Shown: positions 54,963-64,000 of the stretch, one piece after another
Layout of the letters: each line of letters starts with the position of its first letter
How positions within the stretch are numbered: position 1 is the first letter of the stretch
Assembly: GCA_007026445.1 (NCBI GenBank)
Contig: VDMD01000002.1
Span: forward strand, 186,001-250,000
DNA from: Schizophyllum amplum
Lineage: Eukaryota; Basidiomycota; Agaricomycetes; Agaricales; Schizophyllaceae
Reading direction: 5' to 3'
DNA length: 64,000 bases
Notes under the pieces: model-generated
Told to the model about the DNA's origin: nothing
The model's database searches: none
Seen by the model: the letters and a program-made list of their open reading frames with translations, nothing else
Program-made: the position numbers and the translations under genes

Positions 54963-57917
54963 ATGCATCGACTTCTGAACATGAGGAAAGGAAAGGCGCG
55001 CGCCGACGTTGATATTGACGCGAAGCATCAGATATTGGTGGGACGCGGCCATAGGAGCCAGGCCGCAGTGGACGGCCTCGTGGCGCTCCTCACGTTTGGG
55101 AAAGATTCAACGGATGGATTTGGGCTGGCGAAGGGCGTACTGGGAGGATTGCTTTATGTCATTGATACTGCGAGAGTACGTGGATAACGTTTATGCCTCT
55201 CTTTCTTCCTTCCGTCGCATTGACCATTTTCTACAGCTTTTTGAAAGCAACAAGCAGGAGTGGACGAACTTCGCTGCCTTTCTCAGTGGCCTTCACGATG
55301 ATGTGATGAGCGCTATTAGGCGCTTTGAGGCCAGGGTGCCTCCTGATCTGGCTGACGATTTGCAGCACCTCCAACGGTAAGTATATTTCTATTCGTGAAT
55401 AGCCCGTCTCATCATTGATTCTGCCTAGGCCACTACTCCAGGTCGCGTTAGACATGAAGCAGATGTCCCTGCGATCTAATGTGGCAAAACTGCTGCAAGC
55501 ACGCGAAGACCCCAAGAAGATCGCCGGTTTTCGTGTTCTGATAGATTCCGCAACTACAAGATTCACTGTCAGTTTTTTCTCTATCTTCCCCCTCTCTATC
55601 ATTCCAGAGCCCCGTCTGACGACCTTCTAGGTTGTCCGGCTCGTCAATGTCGAGCGAGTTCTCGGTCATGTCAGCAGTCAAGTCCAGCAAGTCGGCCTCC
55701 AGGTCGGTCAGGTCGGCCACCAGATGGACAACGTCGAACGCCAGATCGATCAGATCGCGCTGTCGATGCAGAAGATATCTCACAAGTACGTCTTTCCTGC
55801 GCCGCTTCATGCACACTCTCGATAACTGAGACCACGCAGCAAGCGTCTTGGCACATCGACGCCTTCGTCGCTGGCTACCCGTCTTTTGAAGCCATGTCCA
55901 CCCCCTACGCACGCCTATACAGGTCGGAAAGACATACTCGACCAAATGGACGCATACTTCTCTCCCGTGACAGGAAAGCGCCGTGTCTTCGTCTTGTACG
56001 GCCTTGGAGGCGCCGGGAAGACCCAGGTGGGTTGCAAGTTCGTCGAGATGAACCAATTCGACCGGGAAACGCAGCGGTAAGTGCGGTGCCCTCGCCATTG
56101 TCCGCTTCCGGCTGACTTCTGTTTAGCTTTTCGGAGGTGTTCTACATGGACGCATCGACAAAGGACACGCTCATTGCCGACTTTAAAGCACTCGCGATCG
56201 CCAAGGAGGTCGGCAAGCGCATGGAGGACGCACTCAACTGGCTTGCGCGGCACAACGAGGAGTGGTTATTGTTCTTCAATAATGCGGACGACCCGAAGCT
56301 CAACATCAAACAGTACTTCCCCTCGTGCTCCCATGGGAACATCCTGATTACGACGAGGAATCGCGCCCCTCTAGGTCATTCTTCGGCGGCGATACCACAT
56401 TGCAACGTCGGTGCTATGTCCTTGTCTGATGCGACATCACTCCTGCTGCAGATGGCGGGACTCCACGACGTGCGCTCCCATGAAAAGAAGGATGCTTCCC
56501 ATATCGTTACGGTAAGCCATCTGTTCTCGATGATGCTCAACTCTAATCATTGTCAATCCAGGCGCTTGGCTATCTAGCTTTGGCCATCGCGCAAGCTGGA
56601 GTCTTCGTCTTCAAGACGCACTGTACCCTAGCGCGCTACCTGACTATGTACCGGCAACGACATCATGCCGTACTCGAACTCTTCAAACACGATCTGGACG
56701 GCTATCAGTACACCGTATACACAGCGTGGATTATCAGCTTCGAACAGCTGCAACGGCGCAACGTGGAGGCTGCCGCCGTACTGCAGCTCTGCGCGTTCTT
56801 TCACCACGATAACATCTCGCGAGCGATGTTCCGCAACGCAGTTGAGAATCTTCTGCAGCCAGACAATGATCACAAGCTCATGGAAGAGAACGAGGCCAAC
56901 ACCGCGGCTCTCGCAATGGCCAAGGCTTTTCTCGCCGCCTTCGCCGACGAGGAGTTCATGTGGGACGAACTCAAATTCCTCCGTCTGCTGGCCGACATTC
57001 AGTCGTATTCGCTCATACAGTATGACCGCAACACGGAGACATTCTCTATACACCCCCTCGTCCATAAATGGTGTCTCACTACCGTCAGTAATCCCTCCAC
57101 ACTCAAGATGGCCGCAGCCTTCGTCATCGGGCGTTCCGTACAATGGCATCTCACGACCGAAGACTACGCCTATCGTCGTTCCCTTCTCCCACACCTCGAT
57201 GTCATTGCGCAGACTACAGATGGACTGGATCCATCGATAGTCCTCGAAATCGCGTTGGCCTACTATGAGTCCGGGCGCCACGACGAATCGGAGCGTCTCG
57301 TGGACTTTGTCGTTCAGGCCCAAGCTCGCATATTCGGCGAGCACGCACTGTCAACGCTCAAGACGCTCGCGAAGCTTGCCAGCGTATACGCGCAACAGGG
57401 CCGCTGGGCGGAAGCACAGGCAATCGACGAGACGGTCCTTCGCGTGCGACGGCTCGAGCTTGGTGACGAGCACCCGCACACCCTCGTCGCTATGAACAAC
57501 TTGGGCATCACGCATCGCGAGCAAGGCCGCTGGCACGACGCAGAGGCATTATTCCTACAGGTGCGCGATGCGCGCGAGCGTATCCTTGGACGGGATCACC
57601 CGGACACGCTCCGCGTGCAGTCCAACCTTGCGGAGACTTTTCGGCTGCAGGGGCGAGAGAAGGAAGCGGAGGAACTGGATTTGACGGTAATAGCTGCACG
57701 GACGCGAACCCTAGGCGAAGGACATCCGGATACACTGATGGCAATGGGTCGGCTTGCTGCTTCGTACGCGCAGCAGGGACGACACATCGACGCGAACAAG
57801 CTACGCGACCAAGTATTCGATATATACCAGCGGACGACCGGCGAGCGACCACAATCTCTTGCAGGAATGCCCAGTCCCGGACTTGAGAGAAGTGTTTGGC
57901 TCTCGTGGTCTGCTTGA
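54963..57917 (+). CDS. NB-ARC/TPR protein (fungal NLR-like receptor)
   Basis: This is a STAND NTPase of the kind linked to non-self recognition and heterokaryon incompatibility in fungi. The start is placed at 54963 (MHRLLNMRKGKARADVDIDA). The N-terminal ~280 residues are helical over several exons (GLAKGVLGGLLYVIDTA; EDPKKIAGFRVLIDSATTRF; QVGHQMDNVERQIDQIALSM). After an intron come CPPPTHAYTGRKDILDQM and the P-loop VLYGLGGAGKTQ (near 55997-56026). The Walker B-like LLFFNNADDP, GNILITTRNR and LGYLALAIAQAGVF (GLPLA-like) follow, then FSIHPLVHKWC. Three or four TPRs of kinesin light chain type (HPHTLVAMNNLGITHREQGR) end the protein. About 870 residues; exons join in phase, so it appears intact. 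Confidence 0.88.
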
Positions 57918-58150
57918 AGGCGTCGTACTTCTGCTCTAATTTAACTCGCCTCTTATTTACTGCATTATTCCATCCCACACGTAGGACATCGCGCATCACG
58001 GACAATGTACCTAAAGATTATCTCACTCGCAGCGATGTACAGTGAACATGAATTTATTTGATACAGTCAGAATACAACAACAGTCGGTACAACATCTATC
58101 TACAGCGCGAGGGCAGTAGACCCAAACTGCGCGCGACACGCGTTGTGCAT

Positions 58151-59393
58151 CTAACACTGGGTGTTCTGGTAGACCTGGGTCGAGAAGCAGTTGTAGTTGT
58201 CAGCGTTGAGCACCGACTGGGAGTCTAGACAAGGCGTGTCAGCATTTGCGGTGACTGAAGCAGCGATGTACACCTTACCGGAGAGGGCCTGGTCGGCGCT
58301 GCAGCCGTACGTGATATCGTCGGTGTCCGCGACAGCGTGCGTGAGCTCGTGGAGGGTCGTGCCGCCGCGGATGCTGCGCGACGCAACCGTGGTTCCCGTG
58401 CAGAGGCTCGAGGTCTCGACCTCATCGTAGAAGATGTCACAGAAGTAGACTGCGAGCTTCGAGTCAGCAAGGATCAGGATCATGAGCAGAACGACATACT
58501 GTCCGTGGTCGCGATGACCGTATAGGCGATGACGTTGCCGTCGCAGACGTCGTAAGGGTCAGAGCAGTTGAGCGTGCGGGACGAGTCACTCTCCGACGCG
58601 ACTGCAGAAAACTTGCTGGAGACGGTCGAGGTCGAGCTTCCGCCGTAGTAGGCGGTGAAGAGGGAATCAGCGCCGTTGCTGCTGATGTAGTCGGCGGCAA
58701 TCGACGCGAGCTCCTTGGCCTCTGAGTACGAGGACGAGATGAACGACGCGAGCGACGAGTCCGAGCAAGAGACTGTCGCGCGCTTCTCCTGCATGGAGGG
58801 CTTTGCGACGTCGCTGATGTCGATGGTGACGGAGTTGGTAGTGGACTCAACCTTCTCCGAGATGGCCTCGTCGGCAGCGCCGACCTTGAACTCAGCCTTG
58901 GGCTCGAAGGTGAACGAGCCAGCGCCAGCGGACGTGAAGTCATAGAGCGAAGCCACTGATGTGGACATCAGGATGAGCACATCAAGTGAGTGCAAGCGCA
59001 CGTACGGTTGTGCTCCACGGAGACGGACTCCCCAGCCTTGATGGTCATGTACGCATCGTCGTTGAGCTGGACGGAAGCCTTGACACCCGTGAAGTCAATG
59101 GCGGCGTCACCCTTCGTAACTGTGAAGGAGCGCGTCGGGAGCTTGTCGAGGACGGTGCCGTACTGTCATGGCGCGTCAGAAACTTCAGACATAAAGGGCA
59201 AGGGAGTGCGCACCTTCAGGATCTTGACATCCTCCGAGTTGGTGTTCGTGACCGTCGCTGTGAGCTTGAGGTCATCGAGAGACGCAGCGCTCGAGGGCGC
59301 CGTTACGTCGACAGTCAGACCGTCGAAGCGCTTGAGCGGGCCTGCGAGCGCCGAACCGGCGAGACCAAGAGCGACGAGCGAGAGGGCGAACAT
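58151..59393 (-). CDS. Secreted M35 metalloendopeptidase (deuterolysin/peptidyl-Lys type)
   Basis: This extracellular zinc protease begins at 59393 with MFALSLVALGLAGSALAGPL, a signal peptide. A propeptide follows (RFDGLTVDVTAPSSAASLDD). The KR in MQEKRATVSCSD is a likely Kex2 maturation site. The mature domain has SYSEAKELASIAADYI, CSDPYDVCDGNVIAYTVIAT and the aspzincin motif GGTTLHELTHAVADTDDITY, with two zinc His, catalytic Glu and downstream Asp. It ends STQVYQNTQC. The mature domain resembles fungal peptidyl-Lys metallopeptidases. About five introns of ~50 nt split it. The first, after VKILK, uses GTGCGC, in contrast to the GC donor at the same place in the paralog at 62834. Confidence 0.9.
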
Positions 59394-60702
59394 CTTCAGT
59401 GAGTTGTGGGAGGGATGTGAGAGATCCAGCGACCTTGTCCTTCCAACGCTGCCGCGACGCGTCTTTTGTACTCTGCTGCTATCTTTCCGGGCCGCGGGGG
59501 CGATGTATATGTGCTGAGTACATGTGCCCGGGTAATTGAGAGGGAGAGAGATAGAAGCTGAAGGGAGTGCGACGTAACGTAGGTCATGCAGGCTGGTAGC
59601 GACGCGCAAAGCATAGTGAATTGGGCGTCGGAGCTGTACCTGACCGCACCGGCACGTCCGGCGCCTGTTCACGCTTCGTATTTGCGGTGGCTCGTAGGTC
59701 ACTGCCGGGTACGCAGAGGTTGAAAAGCGCAGCATAATGCTGCCGCAAAGGTCTTGTGCTCGTATTGAACTGTGCTTGTATTGAGCGTCAATAGAGCTGA
59801 TCAACTAGAAGCGATAGGCGCTTACAGATGTCGCGCCCGTTTACTATTAGGCAGCAAGCTGGCTGTGGAAGGCAATCGTCGCCGACATGCTGCCATCCTT
59901 CTGCTGCGGAGGAGCAGACGCTCGACACGGGACGCCAAGACTTCAGATAACTGGTGGTCAGCATCATCGGACGCACAAAACTACCAAGAAGCATGGCCGT
60001 TGCATGTCTTTCGAGTATAGCAGAAACAGTCCACGGTTCCCCTTGACGCCGTCCCGCAGGCGAAAGCATATCTGGGAGCCTCGGCGGCCTTGCATAGTCA
60101 TGGCAGTCACGAATGGCCTCACTGGTCTCACCGACTGTCCGGATGCTTGTCGGTCGATGGTGTCGCGCTCGGGCGGACAACGGCCTTGTGCGGCAGATTG
60201 GTCATTTATTCTATCGTCAAGTGGACGGATAGATACAAACGGTGTACGGGAGCGCGAACATTGGACGCAGCGATGCCATATAGAGCTGACGGAGAGTCCG
60301 CGTACACGTCGCATAGCGGTTTCTGCGCCCTGTCGGACTCGACGCGGACCCATCCTGAGAAAGGAAAAGTCATCACGCACATGCAAGCGCCAGAGAAGTT
60401 ACGACTCACATATTCCACTGACGTGCAGCCGTGTATCCAACATGCATCCTAGATCCGCTCGAAGATAGCAACTAAATGAACAACTAGCGCTGTCATGCAG
60501 CTTTGATGTGCAGTCGATGCTGGCTTCGTCTGCCGTCGCACTCGACGTACACGGCCCAGCTGCGGGCACCACCCTGGCACCACCTTCACATGCAAAGAGA
60601 AGGTCAGACGATGACAGCTACACGCCGGCGCGATACACACCGGATGCCGTACGACGTATCTGAGGGTTAGATAACACACCACCTACGTGCCCTTCGCCTT
60701 CA
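59394..60702. other. Long intergenic region (1.3 kb) without a clear gene
   Basis: This contains the promoter of the M35 gene and the 3' flank of CDK8. A 193-codon plus-strand frame (59887-60468) lacks codon bias, motifs and a partner on either side, so it is not annotated. No RNA gene or repeat recognised. Confidence 0.4.
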
Positions 60703-62201
60703 CTAAATCCTCTGCTTCTTCCTTGGCCCTGGTCCACTAGCGCTCCCAAAGCTGTTGGTGCTGTTCGTGCCGGGCTTGCTCTGTTGCCCGAATGGGGGCC
60801 ACCATGCGTCTGTACGCCGGGACCGCCGTGCGTCTGTCCACCTGGTATGCCCGCATGGGCGGGGAGGACGTTCGACATCGTCGACGGCGCGTCGTCCTGG
60901 GTGATGCGACGGTACGGAGGAAGCTGAGAGGTCGTGAGATCGTGGAAGGCGCTGCGGGAGGTATAAGTATACGGTACAGCCATGGAGAAATTGTTTACGC
61001 ACTTCCTCGTTGGCTTCGGGTCTTCCGTGAACCATTTATGCTGGAGGGCCTGCTCGGCGGTCAAGCGGAGGTCCGGGTCGTATACGAAGAGCTGGCGCAT
61101 GAGGTCGACGCCCGCCTGACTGCGTATACGACTCGAGCACCATTCCGGGAGACGGTTCGACATCCTGCGAGCGGGTGAGTGGTGGCGACGAGGGCGTGGT
61201 CGTGTACGTACTGGTCCAGACGCTTCATGTTGTGATACTCGGGCATGTCCACGACGCCCTGCCACTCGCGCTCGGTAGGCGTGCCGAGCACCTCGAATAT
61301 CTTGATGAGCTGGTCGCGCTGGAAGGGGACGTTCTTCTTCGAGTCCAGCTTGGCCTCCTCGCCCTTGAATATGGGGCGCAGGCTGGCGAGCTCGGCGAGG
61401 ACGCAGCCGACGGCCCAGCAGTCAATGGCCTTGTGGTAGTGCTTCGCGCCCATGAGCAGCTCGGGTGCGCGATACCAGATGGTGACGACGACCTTGTCGC
61501 CCGCGAAGAGCGGCTGCAGCGGCTCGTGGATGAGACGGGCAAGCCCGAGATCCCCGATTTTCACGACTCCATTCGAGGTGATAAGGATGTTGGCGGGCTT
61601 GAGATCGCGGTGGAGTATATGGGCGGAATGGAGGTACAGCAAGCCGTTCAGCAGCTGATAAGTAAGGGACTTGAGTAGGCTCGCGGGGAGGGGGGTTCGC
61701 AACGTTTGTGAGTGGTGGTGGATAACTTGCTGATATGTCAGTAATGAGAACGGGGCTCTGCACACATGGATAAGGGACGTACGAGAAAGTCGTGCTCGGC
61801 GTATTCAAAGACCATGTATATTGACTTGTCCTCAAGAATGACTTCTCGCAGGGACACGACATTCTCGTGACTGATCTCGCGGTTCAGCTGCAGAGCTACG
61901 AGTCAGATAACTATGCAAAGAAGGACAAGAGCACGCGACTCACTGCAATCTCTCGTATGGCGCTCTGGCTGATCCCTGTGTAAGTGATCACGTCCCCCTC
62001 CTTGTCTGGCTTGAACTTTTTGATAGCATGCAGTTTGCCCGGATCCTCCTGGCTCTGGGCCTTGTACACTCGCCCATAGGTGCCAGACGATATGAAGCCT
62101 AGGATATGGTATTTCGCCGCGACCGTGCGGCGGCTGGCGTCGCGTTTAGCGCGGTACGCTCGCATCGGGTCGTGCACTAGTTGATTATTCCAGTCAGCCA
62201 T
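60703..62201 (-). CDS. SSN3: Cyclin-dependent kinase 8 (Mediator kinase, SSN3/SRB10)
   Basis: Kinase of the Mediator CDK8 module, paired with cyclin C. The start at 62201 gives [20 protein letters not shown]. Then follow [20 protein letters not shown] (Gly loop), [25 protein letters not shown] (C helix), [23 protein letters not shown] (catalytic loop), [39 protein letters not shown] and [21 protein letters not shown]-lobe exons include [20 protein letters not shown] and [10 protein letters not shown]. The tail has [20 protein letters not shown]. The end is uncertain: an intron near 60780-60830 gives a basic end [10 protein letters not shown] (stop 60703), as usual in fungal CDK8, while read-through would stop at 60618. 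About 430 residues. Confidence 0.9.
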
Positions 62202-62761
62202 TGTAGAGATCCAGAGTTCCAGTATAGAGTAAAAGACTTCGCCGGACGATGAAAGAAGAAAGGAAAGAACAAAGGATGCCATATTCGGCTGTCAGGTGAT
62301 GTAAACGGCAAGTGCCGAACGAATATTGCTCTCCGAATCGCCGATTCGGCCTCAGCGGCCATCATGTTGAACTCCTTCCTTGCGATCTCGACGCTATTCT
62401 CGCTTCCTACCTGCTGCCTCTACAGTCCTCTTGCGCAATAACCTAGAAGCCTCACCAACCTATAAATCTTCAAAAGGCCAAATAGAGAAATTCAGCAGTG
62501 GTCATACTCATCGCGCGCCTCAATTACTGTAGCCTACATCACTGCAATCTATCGAACGCGACGAGCGCCCGATGCCTTGGCCAATCATGGCCATAGTGCC
62601 AAGACCAGGTACTATACCTCTCTCTATAACTTACCTCAATGGTCCCTATACTCATTGCACATAACTTCTATCTTAGCGCGACTATACAGACCGGGTACAG
62701 ACACACATGCATCACCGACGTCGAGCACCGTCCACCGCAACGCTGAAGATAGCGAGAGCAG
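62202..62761. other. Divergent intergenic region (CDK8 / M35 copy 2)
   Basis: No coding region recognised; the right end holds the TATA box of the second M35 gene. Confidence 0.4.
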
Positions 62762-62769
62762 TATAAAAG
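62762..62769 (+). promoter_or_regulatory. TATA box of the second M35 gene
   Basis: TATAAAAG lies 65-72 nt upstream of the ATG at 62834, followed by a C-rich leader. A typical inducible, highly expressed secreted-enzyme promoter. Confidence 0.65.
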
Positions 62770-62833
62770 CTGCATATCTTGCTGTCCACATCCCCAAGGT
62801 CTTCGGATCTCTCGCACTCCAGCCTCCAGAACA

Positions 62834-64000
62834 ATGTTCGCGCTCTCCCTCGCCGTCCTAGCTCTCGTCGGTTCTGCCCTCGCTGGCCCGCTCAAGCGTT
62901 TCGATGGTCTCACCATCGACGTCAGAGCGCCTTCAAGCGTTGCGTCGCTCGATGAGCTCAGCCTTACGGCAACTGTCACGAACACCAACTCGGAGGACGT
63001 CAAGATCCTGAAGGCAAGAGGAGCGCTTCGTCAGCGTATCCCGCCCGGCGGCTTACTTTTTTTACAGTACGGCACGGTCCTCGATAGCCTTCCGACCCGC
63101 TCCTTCTTCGTCTCCAAGGATGACGCCGAGGTTCCCTTCGCGGGCGTCAAAGTCTCTGTCGAGCTCTCTGATGACGCGTACACGACCATCAAGTCCGGCG
63201 AGTCGGTGTCCGTCGTGCACAACAGTGAGTCTCCCTTCCCCGTTATTGACCCTAGGCTGATTTCGTCTCTCAGTCGCGGCCCTCTATGACTTCGAGTCCG
63301 CCGGCACTGGCATCTTCACCTTTGCGCCAAAGGTGGAGCTCAAGGTCGGCGCCGCCGACGAGGCCATCTCCGAGAAGGTCCAGTCGACCGCCAACACCGT
63401 CACAGTCGAGATCGGCAATGTTGCCAAGCGCCACCTCGAGGAGAAGCGCGCGACCGTGTCCTGCTCCAACACGTCGTACCGCTCCTTCATCTCGTCCTCG
63501 TAATTCTGACCTATGCCTTTACCTGCTCTTACTCATCGCTGCCTCGCCTCCAGATACACCGAGGGCAAGGCTCTCGCCTCGCTCGCCGCGTCATACATCA
63601 ACTCCAATGGCCGCAGCTCACTCTTCACCGCGTACTGGGGCCAGAGCTCGACCTCGACCGTCGCGAGCAAGTTCACCGCCGTCGCCAACGAGAACTCGTC
63701 CTCGCGCACGCTCAACTGCTCCGACCCGTATGGCGTCTGCGACGGCAACGTCATCGCTTACACCCTCATCGCGACCACGAACAGTGCGTATCTCCCCTTA
63801 CGTCGCTCTCCTGCTCCGTCCCTACGCCTATCCTCTTGCTGACGCACCAATCTAGTCTACTACTGCAGCATCTTCTACAACGAAGTCGCGTCAACCCGCC
63901 TTTGCTCGGGCACCACGGTCGCCTCGCGCAACGTTCGCGGTGGAACCACCCTCCACGAGCTCACGCACGCCGTCGCGGACACGGACGACGTCACATACGG
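62834..64000 (+). CDS. Secreted M35 metalloendopeptidase, copy 2 (3' end outside window)
   Basis: Paralog of the protease at 58151. The start at 62834 gives MFALSLAVLALVGSALAGPL (signal peptide), then RFDGLTIDVRAPSSVASLDE. The first intron (63014-63067) starts with GC rather than GT (GCAAGA...TTTACAG). It restores TNSEDVKILK to YGTVLDSLPTRSF, as in the paralog. The 54-nt intron keeps the frame open, so an unspliced form would carry an 18-residue insert. Further introns precede AALYDFESAGTGIFTFAPKV and YTEGKALASLAASYINSNGR. LEEKRATVSC holds the Kex2-like site. The zinc motif GGTTLHELTHAVADTDDVTY is reached at the window edge, so the C-terminal ~40 residues are missing. Confidence 0.9.

Noticed and set aside
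59887..60468. 193-codon plus-strand frame in the 1.3 kb intergenic region
   Set aside because: No codon bias, no hydrophobic core or motif, and overlapping frames of similar length on the other strand; not distinguishable from chance.

Overview
The window is a gene-dense, intron-rich nuclear fragment from a filamentous basidiomycete, most likely an agaricomycete. The evidence is many 45-65 nt GT-AG introns, GC-rich third codon positions, compact intergenic regions, F-box/LRR proteins of the mushroom type, an NB-ARC/TPR (NLR-like) gene, and secreted M35 (deuterolysin-like) peptidases. No prokaryotic feature, tRNA, rRNA or CRISPR array was seen. All calls come from reading translations and splice sites by eye; exon borders are inferred from GT/AG signals, reading phase and comparison among paralogs.

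Left part (1-30 kb). The 3' end of an aldo/keto reductase is followed by a secreted catalase, the translation factor TMA22/DENR and a coiled-coil gene. Then comes an F-box cluster: five paralogous two-exon F-box/LRR genes (starts near 9817, 11698, 15798, 17969 and 26529) share one intron position. A second-type F-box gene (11890-13561) and a second coiled-coil gene (13882-15121) lie among them. A uric acid/xanthine permease (NCS2/NAT) and a class I histone deacetylase (RPD3-like) interrupt the cluster. Two uncharacterised genes follow (27016 and 28703).

Middle (29-45 kb). A roughly 1.06 kb element with 40-bp terminal inverted repeats (38/40 identical) lies directly upstream of the CCCH/FG nucleoporin gene NUP42/NLP1. 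Next is an island of unrecognised genes (33.3-38.6 kb), including two tandem paralogs and a relic of a third copy. Housekeeping genes follow: TAF4, a small Cys-rich protein, a TMEM135-like membrane protein and the SPOUT methyltransferase SFM1.

Right part (45-64 kb). A third coiled-coil gene and an unknown gene precede two tandem second-type F-box genes and an inverted F-box pseudogene with a frameshift, a nonsense codon and a large internal deletion. An NLR-like NB-ARC/TPR gene comes next. Two M35 metalloprotease paralogs then flank the Mediator kinase gene CDK8/SSN3; the second runs off the end of the window.

The window mixes conserved single-copy genes for transcription, translation and nuclear transport with fast-evolving families (F-box, coiled-coil, the unknown paralog family, NLR, secreted protease). 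The most unusual signals are the recurring association of a divergent coiled-coil family with F-box genes, and the unknown paralog island at 33-38.6 kb.
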